Assembly (NCBI RefSeq): GCF_001665535.1
Contig: NZ_LZSQ01000123.1
Coordinates: 248,001-312,000, forward strand
DNA from: Mycobacterium sp. 852002-51961_SCH5331710
GTDB lineage: Bacteria; Actinomycetota; Actinomycetes; Mycobacteriales; Mycobacteriaceae
Length of the DNA: 64,000 nt
Direction of reading: 5' to 3'
Shown here: positions 41,570 through 51,355 of the stretch, in pieces
How positions within the stretch are numbered: the stretch's first letter is position 1
Layout: each line of letters starts with the position of its first letter
Notes under the pieces: model-generated
Seen by the model: the letters and a program-made list of their open reading frames with translations, nothing else
What the model was told of the DNA's origin: nothing
Database searches by the model: none
Program-made: the position numbers and the translations under genes

Positions 41570-44500
41570 ATGGGCTGGCATCTTGGCCCGCCGAGCTGGG
41601 CGGAAATGGAGCGGGTGCTCAACGGCAAACCGCGCCGTGCGGGCTGGCCGATCGACGAGCAGATCGGCGACGGTGGCGACAGCCCCGCCTGGTCCAGCAA
41701 GAGGGGGGAGTACCAACCGCTCGACGTGGAGCGGCCCACATCGACGGTGCCCTACGCCGAACTGCACGCCCATTCGGCGTACAGCTTCCTCGACGGCGCC
41801 AGCACCCCGGAGGAACTGGTCGAAGAAGCGGTTCGGCTCGACCTGCGGGCGATCGCGCTCACCGACCACGACGGTCTCTACGGTGTGGTGCGCTTCGCCG
41901 AGGCCGCCAAGGAACTCGACATGTCGACGGTGTTCGGCGCCGAACTGTCCCTTGGCGGCGGCGACCGGACCGAAGACCCCGACCCGCCCGGCCCGCACCT
42001 GCTGGTGCTGGCGCGCGGGCCCGAGGGCTACCGGCGGCTGTCACGCGAACTCGCGAAGGCGCACCTGGCCGGCGGCGAGAAGGGCAAACTGCAATACGAC
42101 TACGACGCATTGACAGAAGCGGCCGGCGGACACTGGCACATCCTCACCGGCTGCCGCAAAGGGCATGTCCGGCAAGCGCTTTCCGAAGGCGGGCCCGAAG
42201 CGGCAAGCCAAGCGCTCGCCGATCTCGTCGACCGCTTCGGCCGCGACCGGGTCAGCGTCGAGCTCACCCACCACGGGCATCCTTGCGACGACGAACGCAA
42301 CGCCATCCTGGCCGAGCTGGCACCCCGGTTCGGCCTGAGCGTGGTCGCGACCACCGCCGCCCATTTCGCCGAACCCTCGCGGGGTCGACTGGCCATGGCG
42401 ATGGGTGCGATCCGCGCCCGCCACTCGATGGACGAAGCCGCCGGATACCTTGCGCCGCTGGGCGGTTCGCATCTGCGCTCCGGCGCGGAGATGGCGCGAC
42501 TGTTCGCCGACCGGCCCGAGGTGGTGACCGCCGCGGCCGAACTCGGCGAGCAGTGCGCGTTCGGGCTCGCCCTGATCGCACCGCAGCTACCGCCGTTCGA
42601 CGTCCCCGAGGGCCACACCGAGGACAGTTGGCTGCGCCACCTTGTCATGACGGGGGCCCGCAACAGGTACGGCCCACCTCAGCGGGCGCCCCGGGCCTAC
42701 GCACAGATCGAACACGAGCTGAAAGTCATTGAACAGCTGACGTTTCCCGGCTACTTCCTGGTGGTCCACGACATCACCCGATTCTGCAAGGAGAACGGCA
42801 TCCTGGCCCAGGGCAGGGGATCGGCGGCCAATTCGGCGGTCTGTTACGCGCTCGGGGTCACCAACGTCGACCCGGTCGCCAACGAACTGCTCTTCGAACG
42901 GTTCCTGTCGCCGGCGCGCGACGGCCCACCGGACATCGACATCGACATCGAATCGGACCTGCGCGAGAAGGCCATCCAGTACGTCTACGACCGCTACGGC
43001 CGCGACTACGCCGCCCAGGTGGCCAACGTCATCACCTACCGCGGCCGCAGCGCGGTGCGCGATATGGCCCGCGCACTGGGCTTCTCGCAAGGTCAGCAGG
43101 ACGCCTGGAGCAAGCAGCTCGGCCAGTGGGGCAACCTCGCCGAGGCGCCGCACACCGAAGACATTCCCGAGCAGGTCATCGACCTGGCCAAGCAGATATC
43201 CAACCTGCCCCGGCACATGGGCATCCACTCCGGCGGCATGGTCATCTGCGACCGGCCCATCGCCGACGTGTGTCCGGTCGAATGGGCCCGCATGGAGAAC
43301 CGCAGCGTCCTGCAGTGGGACAAGGACGATTGCGCGGCAATAGGTTTGGTGAAGTTCGACATGCTCGGCCTCGGCATGCTCTCGGCGCTGCACTACTGCA
43401 TCGACCTGGTGCGCGAGCACAAGGGCATCGACGTCGACCTGGCGAAACTGGACCTGTCCGAGCCCGCCGTGTACGAGATGCTGCAGAAGGCCGACTCCGT
43501 CGGCGTGTTCCAGGTGGAGTCACGCGCCCAGATGGCCACGCTGCCACGGCTCAAGCCCCGCGTGTTCTACGACCTGGTCGTCGAGGTCGCGCTGATCCGG
43601 CCCGGCCCGATCCAGGGCGGGTCGGTGCACCCGTACATCAAGCGCCGCAACGGCGAAGAGGCTGTCACCTACGACCACCCGTCGATGGAACCGGCCTTGC
43701 ACAAGACGTTGGGGGTGCCGCTGTTCCAGGAACAGCTCATGCAGCTCGCCGTTGACTGCGCGGGTTTCTCCGCCGCGGAGGCCGACCAGCTGCGCCGCGC
43801 GATGGGATCCAAGCGATCGACCGAACGGATGCGCCGGCTGCGGGGCAGGTTCTACGACGGTATGCGTCAGCGCCATGGCATCACCGGCGAGACCGCCGAC
43901 CGCATCTACGAGAAACTGGAGGCCTTCGCGAATTTCGGCTTCCCCGAGAGTCATTCGTTGAGCTTCGCATCGCTGGTTTTCTACTCGTCGTGGTTCAAGC
44001 TGCATCACCCCGCCGCGTTCTGCGCCGCGCTGCTGCGGGCGCAGCCGATGGGCTTCTACTCGCCGCAGACCCTGGTGGCCGACGCCCGCCGCCACGGTGT
44101 GATCGTGCGCGGCCCCGACGTCAACGCCAGCCTGGCGCACGCGACCTTGGAAGACACCGGGAACGCGGTCAGATTGGGGCTCGGCGCCGTTCGGCACATC
44201 GGCGACGAACTGGCCGAGCAGCTCGTCGAGGAACGAAACGCCAACGGCGCGTTCGCTTCCCTGCTGGACCTGACGCAGCGGGTGCAACTGTCCGTGCCGC
44301 AGACCGAGGCCCTGGCCACCGCGGGGGCGCTGGGCTGCTTCGGTATCACCCGGCGCGAAGGGTTGTGGGCTGCGGGCGCGGCCGCCACTCAGCGACCCGA
44401 CCGGCTGCCGGGAGTGGGCGCGTCGTCGCACGTTCCCTCCCTGCCCGGCATGACCGACCTCGAGCTCGCCGCCGCCGACGTCTGGGCCACCGGGGTATCG

Positions 44501-44863
44501 CCCGACAGCTACCCGACCCAGTTCCTCCGTGACGACCTCGACGCCCTCGGTGTCATCCCCGCAAGCCGATTGCTCGACGTGCCCGACGGCTCCCGGGTCT
44601 TGGTGGCCGGGGCTGTGACGCACCGGCAGCGGCCGGCTACGGCCCAGGGCGCCACCTTCCTCAACCTCGAGGACGAGACCGGGATGGTCAACGTCATCTG
44701 CTCGCGCGGGGTGTGGGCGCGGCACCGCAAGCTGGCGCAGACGGCTCCGGCGCTGTTGGTCCGCGGTCAGGTGCAGAACGCCACCGGGGCCGTCACCGTG
44801 GTCGCCGAGCGGATGGGCAAGCTCACCCTGGCGGTCGGCTCCAAGTCTCGCGACTTCCGCTAG
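41570..44863 (+). CDS. dnaE2: Error-prone DNA polymerase III alpha DnaE2
   Basis: C-family polymerase of 1097 residues carrying out damage-induced mutagenesis with ImuA' and ImuB. The PHP domain starts at YAELHAHSAYSFLDGAS (about residue 61); the catalytic aspartates are in PPDIDIDIE around 453-459; tandem helix-hairpin-helix and an OB domain (about 1000-1090) complete it. ATG 41570 begins MGWHLGPPSW; 25 upstream in-frame codons read through the LexA box and are excluded. SOS-regulated. In the same window as imuA'-imuB, about 10 kb away. Confidence 0.97.
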   Translation: MGWHLGPPSWAEMERVLNGKPRRAGWPIDEQIGDGGDSPAWSSKRGEYQPLDVERPTSTVPYAELHAHSAYSFLDGASTPEELVEEAVRLDLRAIALTDHDGLYGVVRFAEAAKELDMSTVFGAELSLGGGDRTEDPDPPGPHLLVLARGPEGYRRLSRELAKAHLAGGEKGKLQYDYDALTEAAGGHWHILTGCRKGHVRQALSEGGPEAASQALADLVDRFGRDRVSVELTHHGHPCDDERNAILAELAPRFGLSVVATTAAHFAEPSRGRLAMAMGAIRARHSMDEAAGYLAPLGGSHLRSGAEMARLFADRPEVVTAAAELGEQCAFGLALIAPQLPPFDVPEGHTEDSWLRHLVMTGARNRYGPPQRAPRAYAQIEHELKVIEQLTFPGYFLVVHDITRFCKENGILAQGRGSAANSAVCYALGVTNVDPVANELLFERFLSPARDGPPDIDIDIESDLREKAIQYVYDRYGRDYAAQVANVITYRGRSAVRDMARALGFSQGQQDAWSKQLGQWGNLAEAPHTEDIPEQVIDLAKQISNLPRHMGIHSGGMVICDRPIADVCPVEWARMENRSVLQWDKDDCAAIGLVKFDMLGLGMLSALHYCIDLVREHKGIDVDLAKLDLSEPAVYEMLQKADSVGVFQVESRAQMATLPRLKPRVFYDLVVEVALIRPGPIQGGSVHPYIKRRNGEEAVTYDHPSMEPALHKTLGVPLFQEQLMQLAVDCAGFSAAEADQLRRAMGSKRSTERMRRLRGRFYDGMRQRHGITGETADRIYEKLEAFANFGFPESHSLSFASLVFYSSWFKLHHPAAFCAALLRAQPMGFYSPQTLVADARRHGVIVRGPDVNASLAHATLEDTGNAVRLGLGAVRHIGDELAEQLVEERNANGAFASLLDLTQRVQLSVPQTEALATAGALGCFGITRREGLWAAGAAATQRPDRLPGVGASSHVPSLPGMTDLELAAADVWATGVSPDSYPTQFLRDDLDALGVIPASRLLDVPDGSRVLVAGAVTHRQRPATAQGATFLNLEDETGMVNVICSRGVWARHRKLAQTAPALLVRGQVQNATGAVTVVAERMGKLTLAVGSKSRDFR

Positions 44864-44880
44864 CCCGCTACGGTTGAGCC

Positions 44881-46053
44881 GTGCGCCGACCCGTCTACGT
44901 CCTCGTCGGTGCGGGCACCGCGCTGATCGCCTGCTGCTATGGATTCGGGCGGTTCTCCTACGGACTGTTCGGGCCGGTGTTCGGGGAAACCTTCGGCCTC
45001 AGTTCCACCATCGCCGGCGTGATCGGGGCGGGCAGCTACATCGGCTACTGCGCCGCGATCACCGCCAGCCTGCTGCTCACCGACCGCGTCGGACCGCGCC
45101 GGGTTGCGGTCGCCGCCGGAGGCGTTGCCACACTGGGCATTTCGATCATCGCCCTGGCGCCCTCGGCCTGGGTTCTGGCGGCCGGGGTGCTGATCGCTGG
45201 GTGCAGCACCGGCATCGTCTCGCCACCACTGGCCGCGGCGGTCGCCCAACATGTGCCGCCTGCCACAGCGGACCGTGCGCAGACCGTGGTCAACGGCGGC
45301 ACGGGCATCGGTGTGGTGCTGTCAGCGCCGATCGCGCTGCTGCTGTTGAGTCACTGGCGCGCGGCGTGGGTGGTGTACGCGGCGGTGTCGGCGGCCGTGA
45401 CGGTCTGGGTGTTCCTCGCCGTGCCCGACTCCTCGCAGCGCGCGGCCAAGCGGGTCGATCCGTTCTGGCGCCCAGGCACTTTCGGCTTGCTGCTGGCCTC
45501 ACTGCTGACGGGCGTCGGCAGCGTCGCGGTGTGGACGTTCGGCCGCGACCTGATCACCACGGTCGGCGGGGCAGACGCGACGCGCTCGTCGTTGTTGTGG
45601 ATCGTCATCGGCGCGGCGGGCATTGCCGGTGCGTTCGCCGGTGACGCGGTGCAGCGGATCGGCCTGCGGTGGGCGTGGGTGGCCGCGACCGTGACGATGG
45701 CCGTGGCGACGGCTTCGTTGGCCGCCGCCCCGGCCAACCTCGTCGTGATGATCGTCGCCGCGACCCTCTTCGGTGGCGCCTACATCGCGTTGACGGGCCT
45801 GGCATTGCTGTGGAGCGCGCGGTTGTACCCCGACAGCACCTCGTCGGGGGTCGGCCTGTCGTTTTTCACCATCGCCGCCGGTCAAGCTCTCGGCGCTCCC
45901 ATCGCCGGCGCGCTCATCGACATGGTCGGTGGCAGAACCGCATTCGTGTCGATCGCCGCGGTCGGCCTGTGTGCGCTCGCCGTACGCCCGGTAGAGACAG
46001 CACCCGCTGCGCGAAACACTGCGCCATGGGGCGAATGTAGTCTCGAAAAATGA
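44881..46053 (+). CDS. MFS transporter, YbfB/YjiJ type
   Basis: A 390-residue major facilitator with about twelve hydrophobic segments. The first helix pair carries CCYGFGRFSYGLFGPVF, typical of the YbfB/YjiJ branch, and TDRVGPRRVAV is the loop 2-3 motif. Substrate unknown; the group includes putative drug or metabolite exporters. GTG 44881; its stop overlaps the nitroreductase ATG as ATGA. Confidence 0.85.
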   Translation: MRRPVYVLVGAGTALIACCYGFGRFSYGLFGPVFGETFGLSSTIAGVIGAGSYIGYCAAITASLLLTDRVGPRRVAVAAGGVATLGISIIALAPSAWVLAAGVLIAGCSTGIVSPPLAAAVAQHVPPATADRAQTVVNGGTGIGVVLSAPIALLLLSHWRAAWVVYAAVSAAVTVWVFLAVPDSSQRAAKRVDPFWRPGTFGLLLASLLTGVGSVAVWTFGRDLITTVGGADATRSSLLWIVIGAAGIAGAFAGDAVQRIGLRWAWVAATVTMAVATASLAAAPANLVVMIVAATLFGGAYIALTGLALLWSARLYPDSTSSGVGLSFFTIAAGQALGAPIAGALIDMVGGRTAFVSIAAVGLCALAVRPVETAPAARNTAPWGECSLEK

Positions 46054-46697
46054 CGTTGAACCTCTCCGCCGACGAAGTGCTGACCACCACCCGATCGGTG
46101 CGCAAGCGGCTCGATTTCGACAAGCCGGTACCGCGTGAGGTGCTGCTGGAGTGTCTCGAACTCGCCATCCAGGCCCCAACCGGATCGAACAGCCAGGCGT
46201 GGCAGTGGGTGTTCGTCGACGACCCCGAGAAGAAGACGGCGCTCGCCGAGATCTACCGCAACAGCTGGAAGATGTACCGCACGATGCCCGAGCCCGAATA
46301 CGCCGAGGGCGACAGCCGCGGAGAGCGGCGCCAAGCCGTGGTGTCGTCGGCCGAATACCTCGCCGAGAACATGGAAAAGGCGCCGTGGCTGCTGATCCCG
46401 TGCCTCGAAGGGCGGTGCGACGGTGTGCCCGGCGCCGTCAGCGCCAGCTTCTGGGGTTCACTTCTGCCCGCGGCGTGGAGTTACATGCTGGCGTTGCGCT
46501 CGCGCGGACTCGGCTCGGCGTGGACCACGCTGCATCTGCTCGGTGAGGGGGAGAAGCAGGCCGCCGACGTGCTCGGCATCCCGCACGACCAGTACAGCCA
46601 GGGTGGGCTGTTCCCGATCGCCTACACCAAGGGCACCGACTTCCGCCCGGCCAAGCGGCTGCCCGTCGAGCAGATCGCGCACTTCAACACGTGGTGA
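46050..46697 (+). CDS. FMN-dependent nitroreductase (Rv3368c-like)
   Basis: A 215-residue nitroreductase-fold flavoprotein. FMN-contacting residues are in TTRSVRKRLDF at the N-terminus and APTGSNSQAWQW at about 42-53; the second flavin segment is SRGLGSAWTTLHL. It would reduce quinones, nitro-aromatics or an unknown natural substrate with NAD(P)H. Overlaps the transporter gene by four bases and therefore is probably translated from the same mRNA. Confidence 0.9.
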   Translation: MTLNLSADEVLTTTRSVRKRLDFDKPVPREVLLECLELAIQAPTGSNSQAWQWVFVDDPEKKTALAEIYRNSWKMYRTMPEPEYAEGDSRGERRQAVVSSAEYLAENMEKAPWLLIPCLEGRCDGVPGAVSASFWGSLLPAAWSYMLALRSRGLGSAWTTLHLLGEGEKQAADVLGIPHDQYSQGGLFPIAYTKGTDFRPAKRLPVEQIAHFNTW

Positions 46698-47162
46698 TCA
46701 GGTCGCGCCGCTGAACCCGTGCTGACGCCACGCCTCGTACACGGCGACGGCGGCCGCGTTCGACAGGTTCAGTGAGCGTCGGCCGGCCAGCATCGGTATC
46801 CGCAGTTGCGCGGTGATGTGCGGATCGGCCAGCGTCGCGTCGTCCAGCCCGGTGGGCTCCGGCCCGAACATGAGCACGTCACCCGGCCGGTACTCGATGT
46901 CGGTGAACGACGTTGTCGCGTGCGCGGTGAACGCGAAGACCCGCTCGGGCGTTAACGCGGACCACGCCGTGGCCAGGTCGCTGTGAACGGTTACTGACGC
47001 CAGGTCGTGGTAGTCCAGACCGGCGCGCCGCAGCTTCGGCTCGGACAGATCGAATCCCATCGGTTCCACCAGATGCAGTTCGCAGCCGGTCGCCGCCACC
47101 ATCCGGATCGCGTTGCCGGTGTTGGGCGCGATGCGCGGTGAATAGAAGAGAACACGGAACAT
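46698..47162 (-). CDS. trmL: tRNA (cytidine(34)-2'-O)-methyltransferase TrmL
   Basis: A SPOUT methyltransferase of 154 residues that 2'-O-methylates the wobble nucleotide of tRNA-Leu. The trefoil knot motifs are NTGNAIRM near the N-terminus, LMFGPEPTGL, and IPMLAGRRSLNLSNAAAVAVYE at the end. Corresponds to spoU (Rv3366). Convergent with the nitroreductase gene, stop codons adjacent. Confidence 0.93.
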   Translation of the reverse strand: MFRVLFYSPRIAPNTGNAIRMVAATGCELHLVEPMGFDLSEPKLRRAGLDYHDLASVTVHSDLATAWSALTPERVFAFTAHATTSFTDIEYRPGDVLMFGPEPTGLDDATLADPHITAQLRIPMLAGRRSLNLSNAAAVAVYEAWRQHGFSGAT

Positions 47163-47170
47163 CGACGGGA

Positions 47171-47851
47171 TCAGATCCGTTCGAGCACATCGGCCAGCTC
47201 ACGGGGCCGAGAGAGCTGGGCCATGTGCCCGGCGGATATTCGAACGACGTGGTCGGCGTTCGTCGACCACGCTTCCTGCGCTGCCGCCGAGTTCGCTGAT
47301 TCTCCAGTGGCAATTACGTAAGTCGCCGGATGCGTCCGTTCTCCAGCCATGCTCGGAGAAGAGTACGACGCTGCCGATTGCAGGACGAAGCGTGACAGAA
47401 TCATCTGACTCTGATCGCGGTCGAGATCGGAGCAGAAGGACTGCCTGGCCAGTTCAAAATCATCGGTCATCTCCATCGTGCCGTCCTCTCGCCGAACAAA
47501 CACGTTGGGTAGGACATCGCCCAATTGATTCAGGACTGACTGTCCGCGCTTCGGCCAGAGCGCAGTGAGGTACACGCTGTGCCGCACCTTTGGGTGGTCG
47601 GCGAACTCGGTGATCACCATCCCACCGTACGAATGGCCAACCAGCACAACAGGCTCAGCGGTAGTCATCAGCACCTGCCGAACATGATTGGCATCCGCGC
47701 TGAGGTCACCGAGCACTGCCGGATTGCTACCACCGCTCGGCAGTTGTTTGACGACGTGTACATGATGGCCACCGGCCCGCAGCTGCTCGGCCAAGGCGTC
47801 CCAGACCCAGCCGCCGTTGAACGCGCCGTGGACCAGCAGGTAGTCGCTCAT
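47171..47851 (-). CDS. Alpha/beta hydrolase, plant methyl-esterase-like
   Basis: A 226-residue hydrolase. The N-terminus LLVHGAFNGGWVWDALAEQL and the elbow VLVGHSYGGMV are typical of the small esterase group that includes salicylate-binding protein 2 and hydroxynitrile lyases; the final SAGHMAQLSRP gives the catalytic histidine. Substrate unknown. It lies 8 bases upstream of trmL on the same strand and may be cotranscribed. Confidence 0.87.
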   Translation of the reverse strand: MSDYLLVHGAFNGGWVWDALAEQLRAGGHHVHVVKQLPSGGSNPAVLGDLSADANHVRQVLMTTAEPVVLVGHSYGGMVITEFADHPKVRHSVYLTALWPKRGQSVLNQLGDVLPNVFVRREDGTMEMTDDFELARQSFCSDLDRDQSQMILSRFVLQSAASYSSPSMAGERTHPATYVIATGESANSAAAQEAWSTNADHVVRISAGHMAQLSRPRELADVLERI

Positions 47852-47960
47852 GCCGGAATTCTGGGCTCATCATGCCGACGAGTTCTGACATTTCGTGAAG
47901 TCCAGCCACGCTCGGGAACTCCCAACGCCGAGGGCGGGAAGAGCTCTTCGGAGCCAAGGG

Positions 47961-47972
47961 GATAATGCTCGC
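47961..47972 (+). promoter_or_regulatory. -10 element giving a leaderless methyltransferase mRNA
   Basis: GATAAT at 47961-47966 lies six bases before the ATG at 47973, the exact spacing for transcription starting at the initiation codon. Confidence 0.5.
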
Positions 47973-48578
47973 ATGGTCGCAGAAAGCCTCTGGATGCAGA
48001 AGGTGGCGGCCGACCCCGGCCACTCGCACTGGTATATCGAGCGGTTCCGCGCCATGGCGCGCGCCGGCGACGACCTGGCGGGGGAGGCCCGCCTCGTCGA
48101 CGCGATGGTGCCGCGCGGGTCGCACATCCTCGACGCCGGTTGCGGACCCGGCCGACTGGGCGGCTACCTCGCCACCGTCGGACACCGCGTCGTCGGCGTC
48201 GACGTCGACCCCACCCTGATCGAGGCCGCCGAACAGGACCATCCCGGCCCGCACTGGCTCGTCGGCGACCTCGCCGAACTCGACCTTCCCGCGCGCGGCA
48301 TCGCCGAACCGTTCGACGTGATCGTCTCGGCGGGCAACGTCATGACGTTCCTGGCCCCGAGCACCCGCGGCCTGGTGCTCTCTCGGCTGCGCGCGCACCT
48401 CGAGGACGACGGACGGGCCGTGATCGGCTTCGGCGCCGGCCGCGACTACGCGTTCGACGACTTCCTGAACGACGCCTCGACCGCCGGATTCGCGCCCGAC
48501 CTGCTGTTGTCCACATGGGATCTGCGGCCTTTCACCGACGAGTCCGACTTCCTGGTCGCGATCCTTCGCCCGGCGTAA
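47973..48578 (+). CDS. SAM-dependent methyltransferase
   Basis: Class I methyltransferase of 201 residues. Motif I is ILDAGCGPGRLGGYLA at about 52-67, the acidic residue ending strand 2 is VVGVDVDPTLIE, and the post-I region LAELDLP and DVIVSAGNVMTFL follow. Substrate unknown. I chose ATG 47973 because of the leaderless promoter and because upstream residues lack similarity. Confidence 0.87.
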   Translation: MVAESLWMQKVAADPGHSHWYIERFRAMARAGDDLAGEARLVDAMVPRGSHILDAGCGPGRLGGYLATVGHRVVGVDVDPTLIEAAEQDHPGPHWLVGDLAELDLPARGIAEPFDVIVSAGNVMTFLAPSTRGLVLSRLRAHLEDDGRAVIGFGAGRDYAFDDFLNDASTAGFAPDLLLSTWDLRPFTDESDFLVAILRPA

Positions 48579-48658
48579 GCGGACGCCGCATCACGATCGG
48601 GTCCCGGTATTCGCTCGGTATCCTCACACCGCATTCCACCTGCGTTTATGGACTCTGT

Positions 48659-48675
48659 CCGTTCAGTAAGAACGG
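48659..48675. promoter_or_regulatory. Inverted repeat upstream of the mfp conservon
   Basis: CCGTTC-AGTAA-GAACGG, a perfect 6-5-6 inverted repeat, is about 160 bases before the sensor kinase start, in a 254-base gap otherwise without gene signal. A CATACT at 48699-48704 could be the -10 of the operon. A regulator site is likely; the factor is unknown. Confidence 0.45.
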
Positions 48676-48832
48676 TGGATTCGGCCGCGCATCGCTGGCA
48701 TACTCGTCCAATTGCCAGGGCCCGAATGCGCCCGCCGGGAGGGCATATCACGAGAAAATCAGTGGGAAGTCTGATGCATGACGCGCCGAGGCTGACGTTG
48801 AAACCACCGGCCCAGCGAGCGGGCGTGCGCCG

Positions 48833-51355
48833 ATGAGCGCCCTGATCGATTTCGACCGCAAACCGGAGCCACCCGTCAAGAAGCCCTCGCGGTGGGCGCT
48901 GTCCAACTGGCCTGTCCGGTGGAAAGTGCTCGCGATCGTTCTTGTGCCGCTGATCGTCGCCGCGACGTTCGGCGGCCTGCGCATCCGCGCCGACGTGATA
49001 GCCGAATCCGATCTGCGCCGCGCCGCTGACCGCGCCGAGATGGTGCCCGCGATCGAGGGCTACATGGCGGCGTTGGAAGGAACGATGCTCGCCGGCTCGA
49101 CAGGGGGCGACATCCAGACGGCGTTGACGCGCTACGACGACAGCCGCCGCAATCTGCAGCGCCGACTCGACGACACCGACGTCGCGCCCGACGTCCGCCA
49201 GGCCATCACGACGATGACCAACGGCGGCCAGATCTTGGTGGAGAAGGTCGCCGCGAACAGCATCGGGCTGCGCGACACCATCCAGGCTTACGCGTTGCTG
49301 CTGTTGCCGGCCGAGGATGCGGTGACCGGCTCGGTCCGCGTCGACGACGAACGCATCCGCGCGGAGACCGTCGGTCTGGCCCGCGCGATCGGGGCGCGCG
49401 GCCAGATGACGATGCAGACGCTCGCGTTGACCCGCGGCGCCGAACTGCCCGAGCCTGAGTTGAGGACCGCGGTGATCGCGCTGGCGGGCACCGAGCCGTC
49501 GACGCTGTTCGGGATGAACCAGGTGCTCGGGGTCGGGTCGCCGGACGCCCAGAAGTTGCAGGCCGAGTTCGTCAAGCGGATGGCGTTGATGACCGACCTC
49601 GCGGTGCCGCTGGTGAACAACCCCGAACTTCTGGCGTCGGTGGCCACCACCGAGCAGATCGCGCGCCAAGTCATCGAGCGGACCACGCCCGCGGTCACCT
49701 CGGCCGTCCAGGACCGCGCCGATGCGCAGCGCACCACTCTGATCCGTGATGCGATCATCGTCGGCGTGGCGCTGCTGCTCGCCCTGATCATCGTGGCGCT
49801 GGTGGCGCGCAGCCTGGTGCGCCCGTTGCGGCGTCTGCGCGATAGCGCTCTCAAGGTCGCCCACGAGGACTTGAGCGCGGAGATCGAGCGGGTGCGCGCA
49901 GGCGGTGACGCCTCGCAGATCACGCCGATCCCGGTGCACACCACCGAGGAGGTGGGCCAGGTCGCGCACGCCGTCGACGAACTGCACGAGCAGGCCGTGT
50001 TCCTCGCCGCCGAGCAGTCGCGGTTGCAGCTGCAGATCGGCGACATGTTCGAGACGCTGTCGCGGCGCAGCCGCTCGCTGGTCGACCAGCAGCTCGCGCT
50101 GATCGACCGGCTGGAACGCAACGAGGAAGACCCCGAGCGGCTCGAGAGCCTGTTCCGGCTGGATCACCTGGCCGCTCGGATGCGCCGTAACGGCGCGAAC
50201 CTGTTGGTGCTGTCGGGCGCGAAAGTACCTCGCGAACAAGCCGAACCGGTCCCGGTGTCGGCGGTGATCAACGCCGCGGCGTCCGAGGTCGAGGACTACA
50301 CGCGAGTGGTCATCGCGACGGTGCCCGACAGCGAGGTCAGCGGCGCCGTCGCCGGCGACCTTGTCCACCTGCTGGCCGAGCTGCTGGACAACGCGCTGCG
50401 GTATTCGCCGCCGATCTCGCAGGTGCGGGTGTCGGCTGTGCACACCGCCAACGGCGGACTGGTCATCGAGGTGGGCGACATCGGCCTCGGCATGACCGAG
50501 TCGGATCTGCGCGTCGCCAACACCCGCCTGCAGTCCGGCGGCCAGGTCGACCCGTACACCGCGCGGCACATGGGCCTGTTCGTCGTCGGTCGCCTGGCCG
50601 CCCAGCACGGGCTGGTGGTCCGGCTGCGTTCGACGATCGGCGGCGAACCGGATTCGGGCACCACCGCGGGTGTGTACGTGCCGACGGAGTTGCTCCGCCG
50701 GCCTGGGGAACCGCATCAGTTCAGCGCGCCCGAGTACGCGACGCCCGCCGATGCGCACGCGGGCATCGCGACGGCGCTCGCCCTCGACGAGGATCACGTC
50801 GAGCGCGAACTCGAGCCCGAGCCCGAGCGGGAACACTCGAACATCTCGGTGCTTCCGCAGCGCGCTCCCGGCGCCAGCGGCATCGCGGCCGTCTTCGACG
50901 AGGAACCGGAGGAGCCCGAACCCGCCGCTCGGCCGACGGACACGTCCAGCTTCTTCGCCGCTCGCACCCAGGCGACGACGACGGCCGATACCGACGACTC
51001 CATCTACCAGAGCATGCTTTCCGAGTGGCTGGTCGACCCGACCGAACTCGCCAACAGCGAGGACCTGAACTGGGAGTCGGTCTGGGACCACGGCTGGTCG
51101 CTCGCCGCCGCCGCGGACGAGGCGCCGGTCACCGACGTCACCGACGATGGCCTTCCCGTGCGCACCCCCGGCGCCCGCCTCGTGCCCGGCGCCCCGGACA
51201 CCGCCGAGGTAGCATCGGCGGCTGAGGTCGGCGCCGAACCGGGAGCCCCGCACCGCGATCCGGAAGCCGTTCGGGCCAGCATCAGCAGCCACTTCGGCGG
51301 GGTGCACGCCGCCCGGTCGCACGCACGAGAGACCAGAGGAACCGATACCGAATGA
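48833..51355 (+). CDS. Conservon sensor kinase-like protein (nitrate/nitrite-sensor type)
   Basis: An 840-residue membrane sensor, first gene of the mfp conservon (Rv3365c-like). One transmembrane helix at about 30-50, a NIT-type helical outer domain, a second helix at about 307-330, HAMP (RPLRRLRDSALKVA), then a histidine-kinase ATPase with ELLDNALRYSPP and DIGLGM at roughly 520-560. About 200 C-terminal residues are disordered and acidic. It has no partner response regulator here; family knowledge of conservons suggests signalling to the small GTPase. ATG 48833 without clear Shine-Dalgarno. Confidence 0.9.
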   Translation: MSALIDFDRKPEPPVKKPSRWALSNWPVRWKVLAIVLVPLIVAATFGGLRIRADVIAESDLRRAADRAEMVPAIEGYMAALEGTMLAGSTGGDIQTALTRYDDSRRNLQRRLDDTDVAPDVRQAITTMTNGGQILVEKVAANSIGLRDTIQAYALLLLPAEDAVTGSVRVDDERIRAETVGLARAIGARGQMTMQTLALTRGAELPEPELRTAVIALAGTEPSTLFGMNQVLGVGSPDAQKLQAEFVKRMALMTDLAVPLVNNPELLASVATTEQIARQVIERTTPAVTSAVQDRADAQRTTLIRDAIIVGVALLLALIIVALVARSLVRPLRRLRDSALKVAHEDLSAEIERVRAGGDASQITPIPVHTTEEVGQVAHAVDELHEQAVFLAAEQSRLQLQIGDMFETLSRRSRSLVDQQLALIDRLERNEEDPERLESLFRLDHLAARMRRNGANLLVLSGAKVPREQAEPVPVSAVINAAASEVEDYTRVVIATVPDSEVSGAVAGDLVHLLAELLDNALRYSPPISQVRVSAVHTANGGLVIEVGDIGLGMTESDLRVANTRLQSGGQVDPYTARHMGLFVVGRLAAQHGLVVRLRSTIGGEPDSGTTAGVYVPTELLRRPGEPHQFSAPEYATPADAHAGIATALALDEDHVERELEPEPEREHSNISVLPQRAPGASGIAAVFDEEPEEPEPAARPTDTSSFFAARTQATTTADTDDSIYQSMLSEWLVDPTELANSEDLNWESVWDHGWSLAAAADEAPVTDVTDDGLPVRTPGARLVPGAPDTAEVASAAEVGAEPGAPHRDPEAVRASISSHFGGVHAARSHARETRGTDTE

